A stretch of DNA of 47,660 bases. Origin: Chloroflexota bacterium (GTDB lineage Bacteria; Chloroflexota; Anaerolineae; Anaerolineales; Villigracilaceae). The stretch spans positions 1 to 47,660 of the forward strand of contig VGNO01000002.1 of the NCBI GenBank assembly GCA_016865985.1. The letters are read 5' to 3'. The number at the start of each line of letters is the position of its first letter. The stretch's first letter is position 1. Shown piece by piece: positions 30,476 to 38,530 of the stretch. The notes beneath the pieces are model-generated. The model saw nothing but the letters and a program-made list of their open reading frames with translations. It made no database searches and was not told where the DNA came from. Position numbers and translations under genes: made by a program.

Positions 30476-31153
30476 TCAACTGCTGCTGGGCTTGGGCAGT
30501 TGCGGGATGATCCAGTTGATGAGCGCCTGCGGCGAGCGGGTCTGGATGAAGATGCGCCCGGGACCGGTCAGTTCGATGACGAGGCCTTCTCCTGAAAGCA
30601 GGGTGGACTTCAGCCCGCCCACCGGGCGCGGCTTGACCGAGAGCGTGCCGTCGAAAGCCACCAGGTGGGACGAGTCGACCACGTATTTCTCGCCCTGGGC
30701 GATGGTCTTCTCGTAGACCGCCCCGTAGGACGAGACGAGCAGTTTGCCGCGCCCCCTGGCCTCCAGGATCGACAGTCCCTCGCCGGCCATGAAGGCCTTG
30801 CCGCTCAACTTGGCGTCGATCGCCACCCCGTCCTCGGAAGCCATGAAACAGCCGGTCTGGACCAGGATGGTCTCGCCGTTCATATCGATCATGACGATGT
30901 CGCCGGGCAGTTCGGGCGCCAGGGTCACTTCGCCGCCCTGGGGGCCGGCCTTCCAGAAGTTCTGGAAGAGCGATTCGCCGCCAAGCATGGCGCGGCCGAG
31001 CGACTTGAACAGGCCGCCTTCCATCTTGGTCTCGATGTCGACCCCGCCGGAGAAACTGACCATCGCGCCCGGTTCGGCGCGGATGCGTTCGTTGGCGGCC
31101 AGTCTTGCCACTGCCAGGGAATAGGACGGTCGGTGCAGGATTTCGATTTGCAT
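30476..31153 (-). CDS. AIM24/TIGR00266-family protein
   Basis: 225 aa, with AGGAGAT 3-8 nt upstream of the ATG. The body is the beta-helix-like fold of the TIGR00266/AIM24 family: EPGAMVSFSGGVDIETKMEGGLFKSLGRAMLGGESLFQNFWKAGPQGGEVTLAPELPGDIVMIDM, GEGLSILEARGRGKLLVSSYGAVYE and VVDSSHLVAFDGTLSVKPRPVGGLKSTLLSGEGLVIELTGPGRIFIQTRSP. The family is widespread in bacteria, archaea and fungal mitochondria and lacks a firm bacterial function. It has its own terminator and a repeat-rich gap on both sides. Confidence 0.88.
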   Translation of the reverse strand: MQIEILHRPSYSLAVARLAANERIRAEPGAMVSFSGGVDIETKMEGGLFKSLGRAMLGGESLFQNFWKAGPQGGEVTLAPELPGDIVMIDMNGETILVQTGCFMASEDGVAIDAKLSGKAFMAGEGLSILEARGRGKLLVSSYGAVYEKTIAQGEKYVVDSSHLVAFDGTLSVKPRPVGGLKSTLLSGEGLVIELTGPGRIFIQTRSPQALINWIIPQLPKPSSS

Positions 31154-31189
31154 GATAATCTCCTTTTTATGATGGATCGAACAGGTTGA

Positions 31190-31320
31190 CAGGAATCAAC
31201 GCGAAAGGCGCGAAAAGGATCGAAAAACACCGGATGAACGAGTCTGCGCGAAATTCGCCCGATAAGCGTCCTTCGCTTCGCCTTTCGCCGCCGGGGGGAT
31301 GAATCCCCCGGCCGGGAGCG
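31190..31320. repeat. Repeat-rich intergenic segment
   Basis: AATCAACGCGAAAGGCGCGAAAAGGATCG and CGTCCTTCGCTTCGCCTTTCGCC are roughly inverted to each other, and GCCGGGGGGATGAATCCCCCGGC is a strong hairpin at 31290-31313. On minus, GCCGGGGGATTCATCCCCCCGGC could end the alpha-toroid gene. No gene is seen here. Confidence 0.5.
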
Positions 31321-31329
31321 GAAGCCGTC

Positions 31330-32355
31330 TCAAGACGGCTGGACCAGCCTGCCCGCCATGCGCAGCACGTACAGGGCGTCGGCGGTGACGAACGGGTTGG
31401 GGCGCACCTTGCCCGTCCCACCCCAGGTGACGGGGGTGTACCCGCTCAGGGACGGACGGGTGGATTGTGAGTAGGTCATCTCGGCCGGGAAACCGCCGCC
31501 GGGCAGGCGTTTGCTTTCGAGCAGGTCGAGGGCGTCGTTGCAGCGCGGGTCGCGGATGAAGCCTGCCTCGGCCATCACCTTCAGCCCAGCCAAAATGTCG
31601 TAATGCCAGTAGACGGGATAATGCAGCCGGACGAAATGCTTGTCCATCACGGAACCGTCGGCCAGGCGGCGGAAGAGGCGGCGTTTGAGGAAGACCTCGG
31701 CTGCGCGTTCGGCGGCGGCGGCAACCTGCGGGTCGCCGGAGACCCGGGCGTACAGGGCCAGCGCCCGCAGTGGGATGAGCGTCTCCATGAACGAGGAGGT
31801 CTCCACTTCCGGGCGCTTGTCGCAGTTCCAGCCGCCGTCCGGCCACTGCCAATCGAGCAGGCGCGAGGCCAGTTCGGCGGTGCGCCCGTCTACCAGGCCG
31901 AGCCGCAGCGATGACCAGACGGCGTTGCCCTCCTGCGAAGCGCAGCGGCGCGTCCGGCCGTTGACCAGGCGGATGTGCTTCCTGTGGGTCTCGCTCAGCC
32001 AGCAGTCGAAGGTTTCGTCCATCATCGGGCGCAGGGACTCGTCGCCGGGCGGATAGCCGAGGTCCGCCAGGCTGGACAGGATCCAGTGTGAACCACACCA
32101 TTTGGAATACGGGAAACAGCGCGCCTCCCGGCCGGGGACCCGGTCGCCCGGGAAGCGCTTGAAATCGCCGGATGCGTCCAGGTTCCATGGGTCCTTATCG
32201 ACATCCGAAAGCAGGGTGCGCACCAGCGGGGCGCTGCGCACCGCCTGGCGGGCGCTTTGCGCCTCGGGCGAATCGTCGCGCTTCCCGAGGACGCCCACCG
32301 CCACCTTCCAGGCCAGGGCGGGTTCGGCTTGCAGTTGGTCGAGTACAGTTGTCAT
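31330..32355 (-). CDS. Alpha/alpha-toroid (squalene cyclase/prenyltransferase-repeat-like) protein
   Basis: 341 aa from the ATG at 32355 (AAAGG 9 nt upstream). It contains repeated segments typical of the alpha/alpha barrel, such as RLLDWQWPDGGWNCDKRPEVETSSFMETLIPLRALALYA, VMDKHFVRLHYPVYWHYDILAGLKVMAEAGFI and LLESKRLPGGGFPAEM. QWPDGGWN matches the QW-like motif. The DxDD motif of squalene-hopene cyclases is absent, so terpenoid cyclisation is unlikely. Function is unknown. It could belong to the same transcript as folK, 66 nt upstream, but a repeat lies between them. Confidence 0.78.
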   Translation of the reverse strand: MTTVLDQLQAEPALAWKVAVGVLGKRDDSPEAQSARQAVRSAPLVRTLLSDVDKDPWNLDASGDFKRFPGDRVPGREARCFPYSKWCGSHWILSSLADLGYPPGDESLRPMMDETFDCWLSETHRKHIRLVNGRTRRCASQEGNAVWSSLRLGLVDGRTAELASRLLDWQWPDGGWNCDKRPEVETSSFMETLIPLRALALYARVSGDPQVAAAAERAAEVFLKRRLFRRLADGSVMDKHFVRLHYPVYWHYDILAGLKVMAEAGFIRDPRCNDALDLLESKRLPGGGFPAEMTYSQSTRPSLSGYTPVTWGGTGKVRPNPFVTADALYVLRMAGRLVQPS

Positions 32356-32364
32356 CACCAAAAC

Positions 32365-32440
32365 CTTTCCAACCGCTGAGAACGCGCAGAGCGCAGAGAT
32401 TTATTCTTATTCTCCGCGAACTCAGCGCTCCCGGTGGTCG
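32365..32440. repeat. Dispersed imperfect palindrome, second copy
   Basis: ACCGCTGAGAACGCGCAGAGCGCAGAG and CTCCGCGAACTCAGCG pair imperfectly around an AT-rich centre. The family is the same as at 30365-30452, and it overlaps the end of folK. Confidence 0.6.
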
Positions 32441-32910
32441 AATCTTTCGATCCCCGTCGCCTCGCACTCCGCCAGCAATTCCGCCACCGTCTTTCCCAGC
32501 CTCGGGTGGACGAAGTCCGGCGCCAGGTCCGCCAGCGGGACGAGCACGAAGGCGCGCTCGTGCAGGCGCGGGTGGGGCAGGGTCAGGGCGGGGTCGTCCA
32601 GCAGCAGGTCGTCGTAGAACAGGATGTCCATGTCGATCCGGCGCGGCCCGTAGCGGACGGACGGGAGGCGGCCCAGTCCCGTTTCGAGGGCCTTCAAATG
32701 CGCCAGCAGCGCCAGGGGCGGCAGGTTGGTCTCGCCCGCCAGCGCCATATTGAGGAAGGCGGGCTGGTCGGTCACGCCCCAGGGCGGCGTCTCGTAGATG
32801 GGAGATACCCGGCGGATGACGACGGAGGGCGGCAGGGCTGCCATCGCCGCTTGCAGGTTGGCGAGGCGGTCGCCGAGGTTGGAACCGAGGGCGAGGTATA
32901 TGGTGGACAT
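32422..32910 (-). CDS. folK: 2-amino-4-hydroxy-6-hydroxymethyldihydropteridine diphosphokinase
   Basis: 162 aa, the typical size of HPPK, which pyrophosphorylates the pterin used by FolP. Signatures are YLALGSNLGDRLANLQAAM, VSPIYETPPWGVTDQPAFLNMAL, LETGLGRLPSVRYGPRRIDMDILFYDDLLLDDPALTLPHPRLHERAFVLVPL and DFVHPRLGKTVAEL. The RxxR-DxDIL-LxxPHPRxxxRxFVLxPL block is complete. Its last codons run into a dispersed repeat, which may have replaced the original end. A TACAAT hexamer lies 11 nt before the ATG, so its leader is very short. Confidence 0.95.
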   Translation of the reverse strand: MSTIYLALGSNLGDRLANLQAAMAALPPSVVIRRVSPIYETPPWGVTDQPAFLNMALAGETNLPPLALLAHLKALETGLGRLPSVRYGPRRIDMDILFYDDLLLDDPALTLPHPRLHERAFVLVPLADLAPDFVHPRLGKTVAELLAECEATGIERFDHRER

Positions 32911-33004
32911 GGAATACCGCTATTGTACACCCGCCCGGCTGGTGGGAGGCGGATAACGCGGATGCACGCCGACGGAGGCGGAGGTTTTATGCGTATTGTG
33001 GAGG

Positions 33005-33040
33005 CGGCTCCCAGATCGTACCCGCAGGGTAAGCCGTTGA
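33005..33040. repeat. Dispersed repeat, copy A
   Basis: CGGCTCCCAGATCGTACCCGCAGGGTAAGCCGTTGA matches the reverse complement of 40058-40092 with few changes. The gap 32911-33312 holds only this, a CGCGGAT-type stretch (32950-32990) and the MITE-like element; I see no gene there. Confidence 0.7.
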
Positions 33041-33130
33041 ATGACGGGCGCGGGAGCCTGTCCCACATGAAATTGGAGAGTCGCCGGCAACTCATGCAAG
33101 AGGTCAATGATGATTTCAGATTGAACTGAG

Positions 33131-33251
33131 ATCCGGACATAAATTCAGGCAGATATTTTTCGCCACGGATTTCACAGAGTCTCACAGAGGAAAGAACCAC
33201 ATAATCTGTGTCAGTCTGTATGAATCTGTGGGAAACGAAGGATGTCCGGAC
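33131..33251. repeat. MITE-like palindromic element
   Basis: Terminal inverted repeats TCCGGACAT (33132-33140) and ATGTCCGGA (33242-33250) bound a 120-bp block. The interior is rich in CACAGA/TCTGTG inverted copies (CACAGAGTCTCACAGAG against AATCTGTGTCAGTCTGTATGAATCTGTG). It has no coding capacity. Confidence 0.6.
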
Positions 33252-33277
33252 TTTTGTCCAAACTTTGGATCGAGTCC

Positions 33278-33306
33278 TTGAAAATATTATCGCTCCGTGA
33301 TATTAT
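33278..33306 (+). promoter_or_regulatory. Promoter of higBA
   Basis: TTGAAA (33278-33283), 17-nt spacer, TATTAT (33301-33306); the ATG begins 6 nt later, so the mRNA is probably leaderless. Confidence 0.75.
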
Positions 33307-33312
33307 CGCCGC

Positions 33313-33597
33313 ATGATAGAGACCTTCGCCTCAGATGAAACCGAACAAATCTATCGTGGTCAAGTTTCAAAAAAGTTACCGAAGGATATACAACGAACCG
33401 CCCGGCGCAAGTTGCTCTATCTCGATGACGCTGAAGATCTGCAAGATTTACTTGCGCCTCCTGGAAATCGGCTGGAAAAACTAAAAGGCGACCGGGCTGG
33501 ACAGCACAGTATCCGCATCAACGACCAGTGGCGAATATGCTTCAAATGGTCGGGTAACATGGCGCAAGATGTCGAGATTGTGGATTATCACGGATGA
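33313..33597 (+). CDS. higB: HigB-type toxin (RelE superfamily)
   Basis: 94 aa. MIETFASDETEQIYRGQVSKKLPKDIQRTARRKLLYLDDAEDLQDLLAPPGNRLEKLKGDRAGQHSIRINDQWRICFKW is the typical HigB/RelE pattern. The protein is a ribosome-dependent mRNA endonuclease. The conserved RINDQWRICF strand and the final VEIVDYHG are present. The toxin comes first and the antitoxin second, the reversed order that is usual for higBA. The start codon is directly behind a consensus promoter. Host GC content is slightly lower here. Confidence 0.93.
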   Translation: MIETFASDETEQIYRGQVSKKLPKDIQRTARRKLLYLDDAEDLQDLLAPPGNRLEKLKGDRAGQHSIRINDQWRICFKWSGNMAQDVEIVDYHG

Positions 33598-33604
33598 AGG
33601 AAAA

Positions 33605-33919
33605 ATGATGGACAAAACTTTATCACCCATTCACCCTGGCGAAATTTTGCTCGAAGATTTTATGAAGCCGCTTGGTTTGAGCCAGTATCGCCTGGCGCAT
33701 GACATCGGTGTTACGCCCATCCGTATCAGCCAGATAGTTAATGGCGAGCGTTCAGTCACCGTCGATACTGCCATGCGTATTGCCCGTTATTTTGGCACAA
33801 GCGCGGCAGTCTGGCTTCGCCTGCAAGTCCGCTATGACCTGGAAGTTGCAGAAAGCGAATTAAGCGACAAAATCAATCGTGAAGTCAAGGTGTTCGCCCA
33901 AACCCCAAGTCGCGCATAA
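33605..33919 (+). CDS. higA: HigA-type antitoxin (XRE HTH)
   Basis: 104 aa from the first of two adjacent ATGs, with AAGGA just upstream. The domain HPGEILLEDFMKPLGLSQYRLAHDIGVTPIRISQIVNGERSVTVDTAMRIARYFGTSAAVWLRLQVRYDL is a VapI/HigA-type helix-turn-helix. It neutralises HigB and probably represses the higBA promoter. The start lies 7 nt after the higB stop. Confidence 0.93.
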   Translation: MMDKTLSPIHPGEILLEDFMKPLGLSQYRLAHDIGVTPIRISQIVNGERSVTVDTAMRIARYFGTSAAVWLRLQVRYDLEVAESELSDKINREVKVFAQTPSRA

Positions 33920-34039
33920 ATGGGCAGGCAAGCCAGCAAAGCATCCACAGACACCAATAAGATCAAGGAAGGCGCGCTAAAACAGGTCCGGCTCCATAAA
34001 TCCCGGACAATGGGTAGTGGATCAAAGGAATTTCCCTCC

Positions 34040-34429
34040 ATGGAAAACAAGAAAATGGGTTTCAACACCATCGACGAATACATCGCCTCGTTTCCACCGG
34101 AGGTGCGCGCCCGGCTGGCCGAAATGCGGGCCGCCATCCGGGCCGCCGCGCCGCAGGCCGAGGAGAAGATCAGTTACCAGATGCCGACCTTTTACCTGGA
34201 AGGCAACCTGGTCCACTTTGCGGCGCATACCAGCCACATCGGTTTCTACCCCGCCCCGCAGGGGATCGAGGCCTTTGCCAAAGATTTATCGGCCTACAAG
34301 GGCGGGAAAGGATCCGTCCAGTTCCCCTTCGACCGGCCGCTGCCGCTCGACCTGGCGCGCCGGATGGTCGAATACCGGGTGGCGCAGAACCTGGAAAAAG
34401 CGGCCGCCAAAGCCGCCCGGCGCAAGTAG
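34040..34429 (+). CDS. DUF1801/YdhG-like protein
   Basis: 129 aa from the ATG at 34040 (GGA 10 nt upstream). The pattern TIDEYIASFPPEVRARLAEMRAAIRAAAPQAEEKISYQMPTFYLEGNLVHFAAHTSHIGFYPAPQGIEAF...FPFDRPLPLDLARRMVEYRVAQN is that of DUF1801 proteins, which include Bacillus YdhG (frataxin-like iron chaperone activity was reported). The lysine-rich tail is typical. It may be cotranscribed with the lipoprotein gene 28 nt downstream. Confidence 0.85.
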   Translation: MENKKMGFNTIDEYIASFPPEVRARLAEMRAAIRAAAPQAEEKISYQMPTFYLEGNLVHFAAHTSHIGFYPAPQGIEAFAKDLSAYKGGKGSVQFPFDRPLPLDLARRMVEYRVAQNLEKAAAKAARRK

Positions 34430-34457
34430 CCGGACCTGTCCCCCATCGAAGCCGCAA

Positions 34458-35894
34458 ATGACCGACACCAACGCCCGCCTGCTGCCCCTGGTCCTGCTCC
34501 TCTCCGCCTGCGCCCCGGCGGAAATCCCGCCCCCGGCTGCCAGCGTCACGCCGGTCGTGGCGGCCGCCTCGGCCACGGCCCCGGCTGGTCCCATCGACAG
34601 CCCCAGTCCCCTCCCAAGTCTCATCCCAAGTCCCATCCCAAGTCCCAGCCCGTTGCCGGAAAACGTCATCACGGATGTGCTCTGGCGACCGGATGGCGGC
34701 GCCCTGCTGGTGGTCGGCGCCTACAGCCTGTCGCTGGTCGGGACCGGCGCCTGGCAGCCGCTCTGGAGCATCCCCAACCTCGGCTACTGGCCGGTCGTCT
34801 TCACGGACGGCGGGGACGGGCTGCTGTTGATGGACGGTAACGGGACCGTCATCCGGGTCGATCCCGCCAGCGGGGCCCTGTCCGCCGGGCGGGAGGTCCA
34901 GCCCGAGGGGCGTTTCGCCTTCAGCCCGGACGGGAGGCTGCTGGCTGCCACCCTGGGCGGGGACATCACCCTGCTGGATTGGGAGAGCGGAGAGGCGGCA
35001 GGCCTGCTCGAAACCGACCTCGACAGCGGGGCGGTCTACGACCTGGCCTTCAGCGCCGACGGCCGCTGGCTGGTGGCCGGGAGCGATAACGGCGACATCC
35101 AGGCCTGGGACGTGACCAGCGGGGCGCGCACCCTGATGCGCCCGGCGGTCATCCCCTCCCCGGTCTATGTCTGCGAGGTCTCCGGCCGGATGGCGGGCGA
35201 GCCGCCGCCCAACCTGCTGGTGGTTTGCAGTTACCCATCCGCCGATTACCAGTCCACCTATTACTCGGCCGCCCTGCTGGCCGCCCGGCCGGATGCCGCC
35301 GGGGCTTCGCTGGTGATCCAGGACAAGGCCGGGCTGGGATACCATGGCTTCACTGCCAGCGCCGACCGCAGCCGGGTGGCAGTCTTCGCAGGGGAGGCGG
35401 TCGAGATCTGGAGTCCCTCCGGCGGCCTGCGCACCCGCAACCTGGAGGGCGCTTCGGGCAACCGGATGGCCTTCAACCCCTCCGCCGCGCACCTGCTGGC
35501 GGTCTGGTCGGGGCATGCCGTCCAGGTCTGGGACGTAGGCCGCGGTGTAATGGCCGGGCAGTACACCAGCCGGCCGGCGCAGTTCCCGCCCGAAGCCTGG
35601 CTCACGCCGACCCGCCTGCCATCGCCAACCCCCAGCCTGACACCCACCCCGCCAGCCTTCACCCGCGCGCTCTACCTGGCCGAGCCATTCCTGCGCGGGG
35701 AGGATGTGCGCTGGGTGCAGCAACGCCTGCTCGAACTGGGGTACGACGAACTGCATGCGGCCGACGGCATCTACGGCGGCGACACGGAAGCCGCCGTGCG
35801 CCACTTCCAACAGGCCAACGCCCTGGAGGCGGATGGCATCGTCGGGCCGAAGACCTGGGAGGCGCTCGCCAGTGGCCAGGCAACCGGGCCGTAG
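34458..35894 (+). CDS. Beta-propeller lipoprotein with peptidoglycan-binding domain
   Basis: 478 aa from the ATG at 34458. A short lipoprotein signal (LLPLVLLLSACAP; lipobox LSAC) and an Ala/Pro linker are followed by the Pro-Ser repeat PSPLPSLIPSPIPSPSP, coded by near-perfect 12-bp repeats at 34606-34652. WD40/propeller-like blades come next (FAFSPDGRLLAATLGGDITLLDW, LAFSADGRWLVAGSDNGDIQAWD, VQVWDVGRG). A second linker (PTRLPSPTPSLTPTPP) leads to a PG_binding_1 domain (LRGEDVRWVQQRLLELGYDELHAADGIYGGDTEAAVRHFQQANALEADGIVGPKTWEAL). The protein is exported, membrane-anchored and probably bound to the wall. Its ligand is unknown. Confidence 0.85.
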   Translation: MTDTNARLLPLVLLLSACAPAEIPPPAASVTPVVAAASATAPAGPIDSPSPLPSLIPSPIPSPSPLPENVITDVLWRPDGGALLVVGAYSLSLVGTGAWQPLWSIPNLGYWPVVFTDGGDGLLLMDGNGTVIRVDPASGALSAGREVQPEGRFAFSPDGRLLAATLGGDITLLDWESGEAAGLLETDLDSGAVYDLAFSADGRWLVAGSDNGDIQAWDVTSGARTLMRPAVIPSPVYVCEVSGRMAGEPPPNLLVVCSYPSADYQSTYYSAALLAARPDAAGASLVIQDKAGLGYHGFTASADRSRVAVFAGEAVEIWSPSGGLRTRNLEGASGNRMAFNPSAAHLLAVWSGHAVQVWDVGRGVMAGQYTSRPAQFPPEAWLTPTRLPSPTPSLTPTPPAFTRALYLAEPFLRGEDVRWVQQRLLELGYDELHAADGIYGGDTEAAVRHFQQANALEADGIVGPKTWEALASGQATGP

Positions 35895-35945
35895 GCCATT
35901 CCTCATCCATCATGTCGCAGCGCTTTAAATTGCCCGATCCATAAA

Positions 35946-35971
35946 CCAGCCCCCGGTTCGCCGGGGGCTGG
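35946..35971. terminator. Strong hairpin between convergent genes
   Basis: CCAGCCCCCGG-TTCG-CCGGGGGCTGG, 11 bp with a UUCG tetraloop. A T-run is missing on plus, and GGTTTAT follows on minus. It probably ends transcription or blocks 3' decay. Confidence 0.65.
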
Positions 35972-35992
35972 GTGCAAGACAAGGGTTTCCTG

Positions 35993-37156
35993 CTATTTTT
36001 TCTTCCGCTTAGCGGGCAGCCTGGCGCCTTTCAGCAAGTCCATATCCCACCCGCCTGGAGGGGTTGTTTCCAACTCTCCCGCAGTCGTGCCTGGCGCCTC
36101 CCTGGATGGGGCGCCGGTTTTCTTCTGTTCGCCCTTGATCTGGCGGATGATGTCGTACCAGAAGGAGGAGCCCTGGGAGACCGCTATCCCGGTAAGGATT
36201 ATTCCCAGGATCCGCAGGAACAGCCAAACGCCATACGGCTGGGATAGCGACCACCTGGTGTAAGGCGAGACCAGGTCCTTGCATTCCTGGCAATCGTCGT
36301 CCACCACAAGCGGCGGCTGGATGTACCACGGATAACTGATGATTTCCTTACCGGTCCTGGCGTACCAGGGCAGGTTGATCACCGCCAGGTCGTCCAGGGT
36401 GGCATAGAGCGCTTCCAGGTCGGCTTGCTGTTCTTCCTGGCTCGCCTCATCGGCTTGCAGGATGGTCTGGGCGTATGCATCCGCTTTTTGGGTCAACAGC
36501 GGGTCGTACCAGGCGCGCCCGGCGATCTGGATGCTGTCGACGCCCAGTGAAAACGCCAGGGCCAGGGATATCCACAAGGCGCCTGTTCGGGCAACCGCTT
36601 TGAATTTTTGAGCGGCCTGGTCCATGACCGAGCCAAAATAGGTTTCCAGTTTTTCGCGCCACTGTTCGAATGTGTAATAGTTCTGGTCGACCATTTCGAT
36701 CAAGTTCTTTTTCGTCTGGAACGGGGTCGGCTCGCCGCTCAAGTTCGGAAATTCATCCGGCAGGAGCCCGATTAGTTTCCTGATTTTTCCCTTCCAGTCC
36801 GCTGCTGTGCCTTCGATATCGAACAGCGCGTCCACCAGGACTTTAGGGTTGATGCGTTCGACATAATTGGATAACCTGATATTCGCGAAAAACTTGCCAA
36901 ATCCGCCGGCCGCATAACGCACAGGTCGCAGTGAGTTGATCTGTGGGGCATTTTTTAATTTTTCGATGGTGAACGTTTTCCCGGCATCCAACCCGTTCTC
37001 GAGGCTATTCTTCAGGAACTCTTCGAGGATCCTCCCCCTGGTTTCGAACACATCCAGGATCCATTTCGTGATGCCCGAAATGATCATGCTCATAATGTAG
37101 TAAACGACGGCCAGGACCAGCGCCACACTGACAAGTTGGGAAAGCGAGATGGTCAT
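35993..37156 (-). CDS. Unknown membrane protein
   Basis: 387 aa with GGAGGAT 4-8 nt upstream. Three hydrophobic segments: an N-terminal helix (LVSVALVLAVVYYIMSMIISGI), one near residue 195 (ALWISLALAFSLGVDSIQIAG) and one near 315 (VWLFLRILGIILTGIAVSQGSSFWY). The long first loop (residues 30-190) is soluble. The second loop contains a CQEC pair, a possible metal site. The tail is basic (KGARLPAKRKKK). I do not recognise a family. It is monocistronic. Confidence 0.7.
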   Translation of the reverse strand: MTISLSQLVSVALVLAVVYYIMSMIISGITKWILDVFETRGRILEEFLKNSLENGLDAGKTFTIEKLKNAPQINSLRPVRYAAGGFGKFFANIRLSNYVERINPKVLVDALFDIEGTAADWKGKIRKLIGLLPDEFPNLSGEPTPFQTKKNLIEMVDQNYYTFEQWREKLETYFGSVMDQAAQKFKAVARTGALWISLALAFSLGVDSIQIAGRAWYDPLLTQKADAYAQTILQADEASQEEQQADLEALYATLDDLAVINLPWYARTGKEIISYPWYIQPPLVVDDDCQECKDLVSPYTRWSLSQPYGVWLFLRILGIILTGIAVSQGSSFWYDIIRQIKGEQKKTGAPSREAPGTTAGELETTPPGGWDMDLLKGARLPAKRKKK

Positions 37157-37349
37157 ACTATCCTCCTTGGGGCGGGAACGAGATGCAATGGCCGGGGCGT
37201 CAGGTCGTTCGGAAAATAACCCGCCCCTTTAGGAACTCCTTGAACCTGTCGGCCGGTGATTGCCTGGTGAGTTTTCAGCCAATAAGATTGTACTGCGTTC
37301 AAAACCCGGATTCAAGTGGTTATTCCCACAGTTCCCGCACATCGAAAGG

Positions 37350-37390
37350 ACGTGGGTTTGGAGGCGGCTTCGCCCCTGCCAAACCCACGT
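37350..37390. promoter_or_regulatory. Long hairpin in intergenic gap
   Basis: ACGTGGGTTTGG and CCAAACCCACGT, 12 bp perfect, with an inner GGCG/CGCC stem. It lies between two minus-strand genes and may end the hydrolase gene's transcript, though no T-run is seen. Confidence 0.55.
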
Positions 37391-37424
37391 GGCATCTTTC
37401 CGGGGAACCCCTCCAATGACCGGG

Positions 37425-38351
37425 CTACGGTCCGACTGTTTCCGCCAGGAAATCGAGGATGGTCTGCAAGCCGAGCGGTTCGGCCTCCGGGACCATGATG
37501 AAGTTGCCGTGCTGGGCGTCCTGGTGGACGACCACCTTCAGGTTGGGGGCGACGATCTGGTGGCAGAAAGCGGCCTCCTCTGTTGTGGTGAGGCACCAGG
37601 CCGGCACAGGCGGCTGCATTTCGCCCAGCCGTTCGACCACCACGCTGTAGGTCAGCGTCAGGTAATCGCCGGGCGTGAGCGAGGCTGCGCCCTTGCACGA
37701 ACCGGGGACCTGTTCCTCCAGGTACAGGCAGCCATCCGCCGCCCCATCGGCGCCGATGCTGGAGCCGATGGTCACGATGCGGGTCGGGTCCACGCCCTCC
37801 AGTTCGGCCGCCTTGAGCGCCGCCGCCTGGGTATCCAGCAGCCAGACATCCGGCATCCAGCCCGGGCAGCCGGCTTTGTAGGGTTCACAGGTGCGGTAGG
37901 AGAAAATGAACACCCCGTATGAGGCGTCCGCCGGGATGGGCGGGAACCAGGCCGGGTCCCACCAGTCCTCGCTGCCGGGGTTCTGGAACGGGTTGGCCTG
38001 TCCCCGGTTCTGGAGCCAGACCGCGATCTCGTACCAGTCGCTCATGTCGCCGCCCACCCAGTGCATCAGCACCACCAGCGGGGCGGGGTTGACCGCCGCC
38101 GGGTAGTAGAGTCCCGTCAACTCCTGGCCGTCGGAGGCCTGGAATACGACCTCCTGCGGCTCCATCGCCATGGGCGGGATCGCCGGCGGGGCTTCGGTGG
38201 CGGCGGGTTCTTCCGGCGCGTCCGCGGGGACGGGCTCATCGGTCGCGGCCGGTTCCTGTGCGGCGGGTTGCTCTTCGACCGTTCCCGGCCTGCAGGCTGC
38301 CAGCAGCAGTACGAGCACGAACAACAGGGTCAATGCGTTCTTGGTTGGCAT
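37425..38351 (-). CDS. Alpha/beta-hydrolase lipoprotein
   Basis: 308 aa from the ATG at 38351 (GGAGGAAGG 1-8 nt upstream). A lipoprotein signal (ALTLLFVLVLLLAACRPG) and an Ala/Pro/Glu linker precede a hydrolase core: VFQASDGQELTGLYYPAAVNPAPLVVLMHWVGGDMSDW, RIVTIGSSIGADGAA (nucleophile elbow G-S-S-x-G with Ser as likely nucleophile) and VVVHQDAQHGNFIM, with the His in the final position. Several Cys pairs in the middle (RTCEPYKAGCPG, CLYLEEQVPGSCKG) could form disulfides outside the cell. The substrate is unknown. The ORF-track start at 38534 includes upstream non-coding sequence. Confidence 0.83.
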   Translation of the reverse strand: MPTKNALTLLFVLVLLLAACRPGTVEEQPAAQEPAATDEPVPADAPEEPAATEAPPAIPPMAMEPQEVVFQASDGQELTGLYYPAAVNPAPLVVLMHWVGGDMSDWYEIAVWLQNRGQANPFQNPGSEDWWDPAWFPPIPADASYGVFIFSYRTCEPYKAGCPGWMPDVWLLDTQAAALKAAELEGVDPTRIVTIGSSIGADGAADGCLYLEEQVPGSCKGAASLTPGDYLTLTYSVVVERLGEMQPPVPAWCLTTTEEAAFCHQIVAPNLKVVVHQDAQHGNFIMVPEAEPLGLQTILDFLAETVGP

Positions 38352-38530
38352 ACCTTCCTCCTTTTCATAATCATAGTGTACTGATATTTGCGTTTTTTTC
38401 AACCGGTCGTCCGGCTGGCCGCCGGAAAACGATCCATTCCTCCTTGTCGTAAACGCCGGGGAAAAAGTGTCTCTGGGGAGCGCGATCTGTGGATGCCCAA
38501 AGGGTTGCGGCAATCCCCCCCTCCGGGAGA

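Noticed and set aside
34606-34652. 12-bp tandem repeat CCCAAGTCCCAT as a mobile repeat
   Set aside because: It codes for a Pro-Ser linker in a lipoprotein, a normal place for low-complexity repeats.
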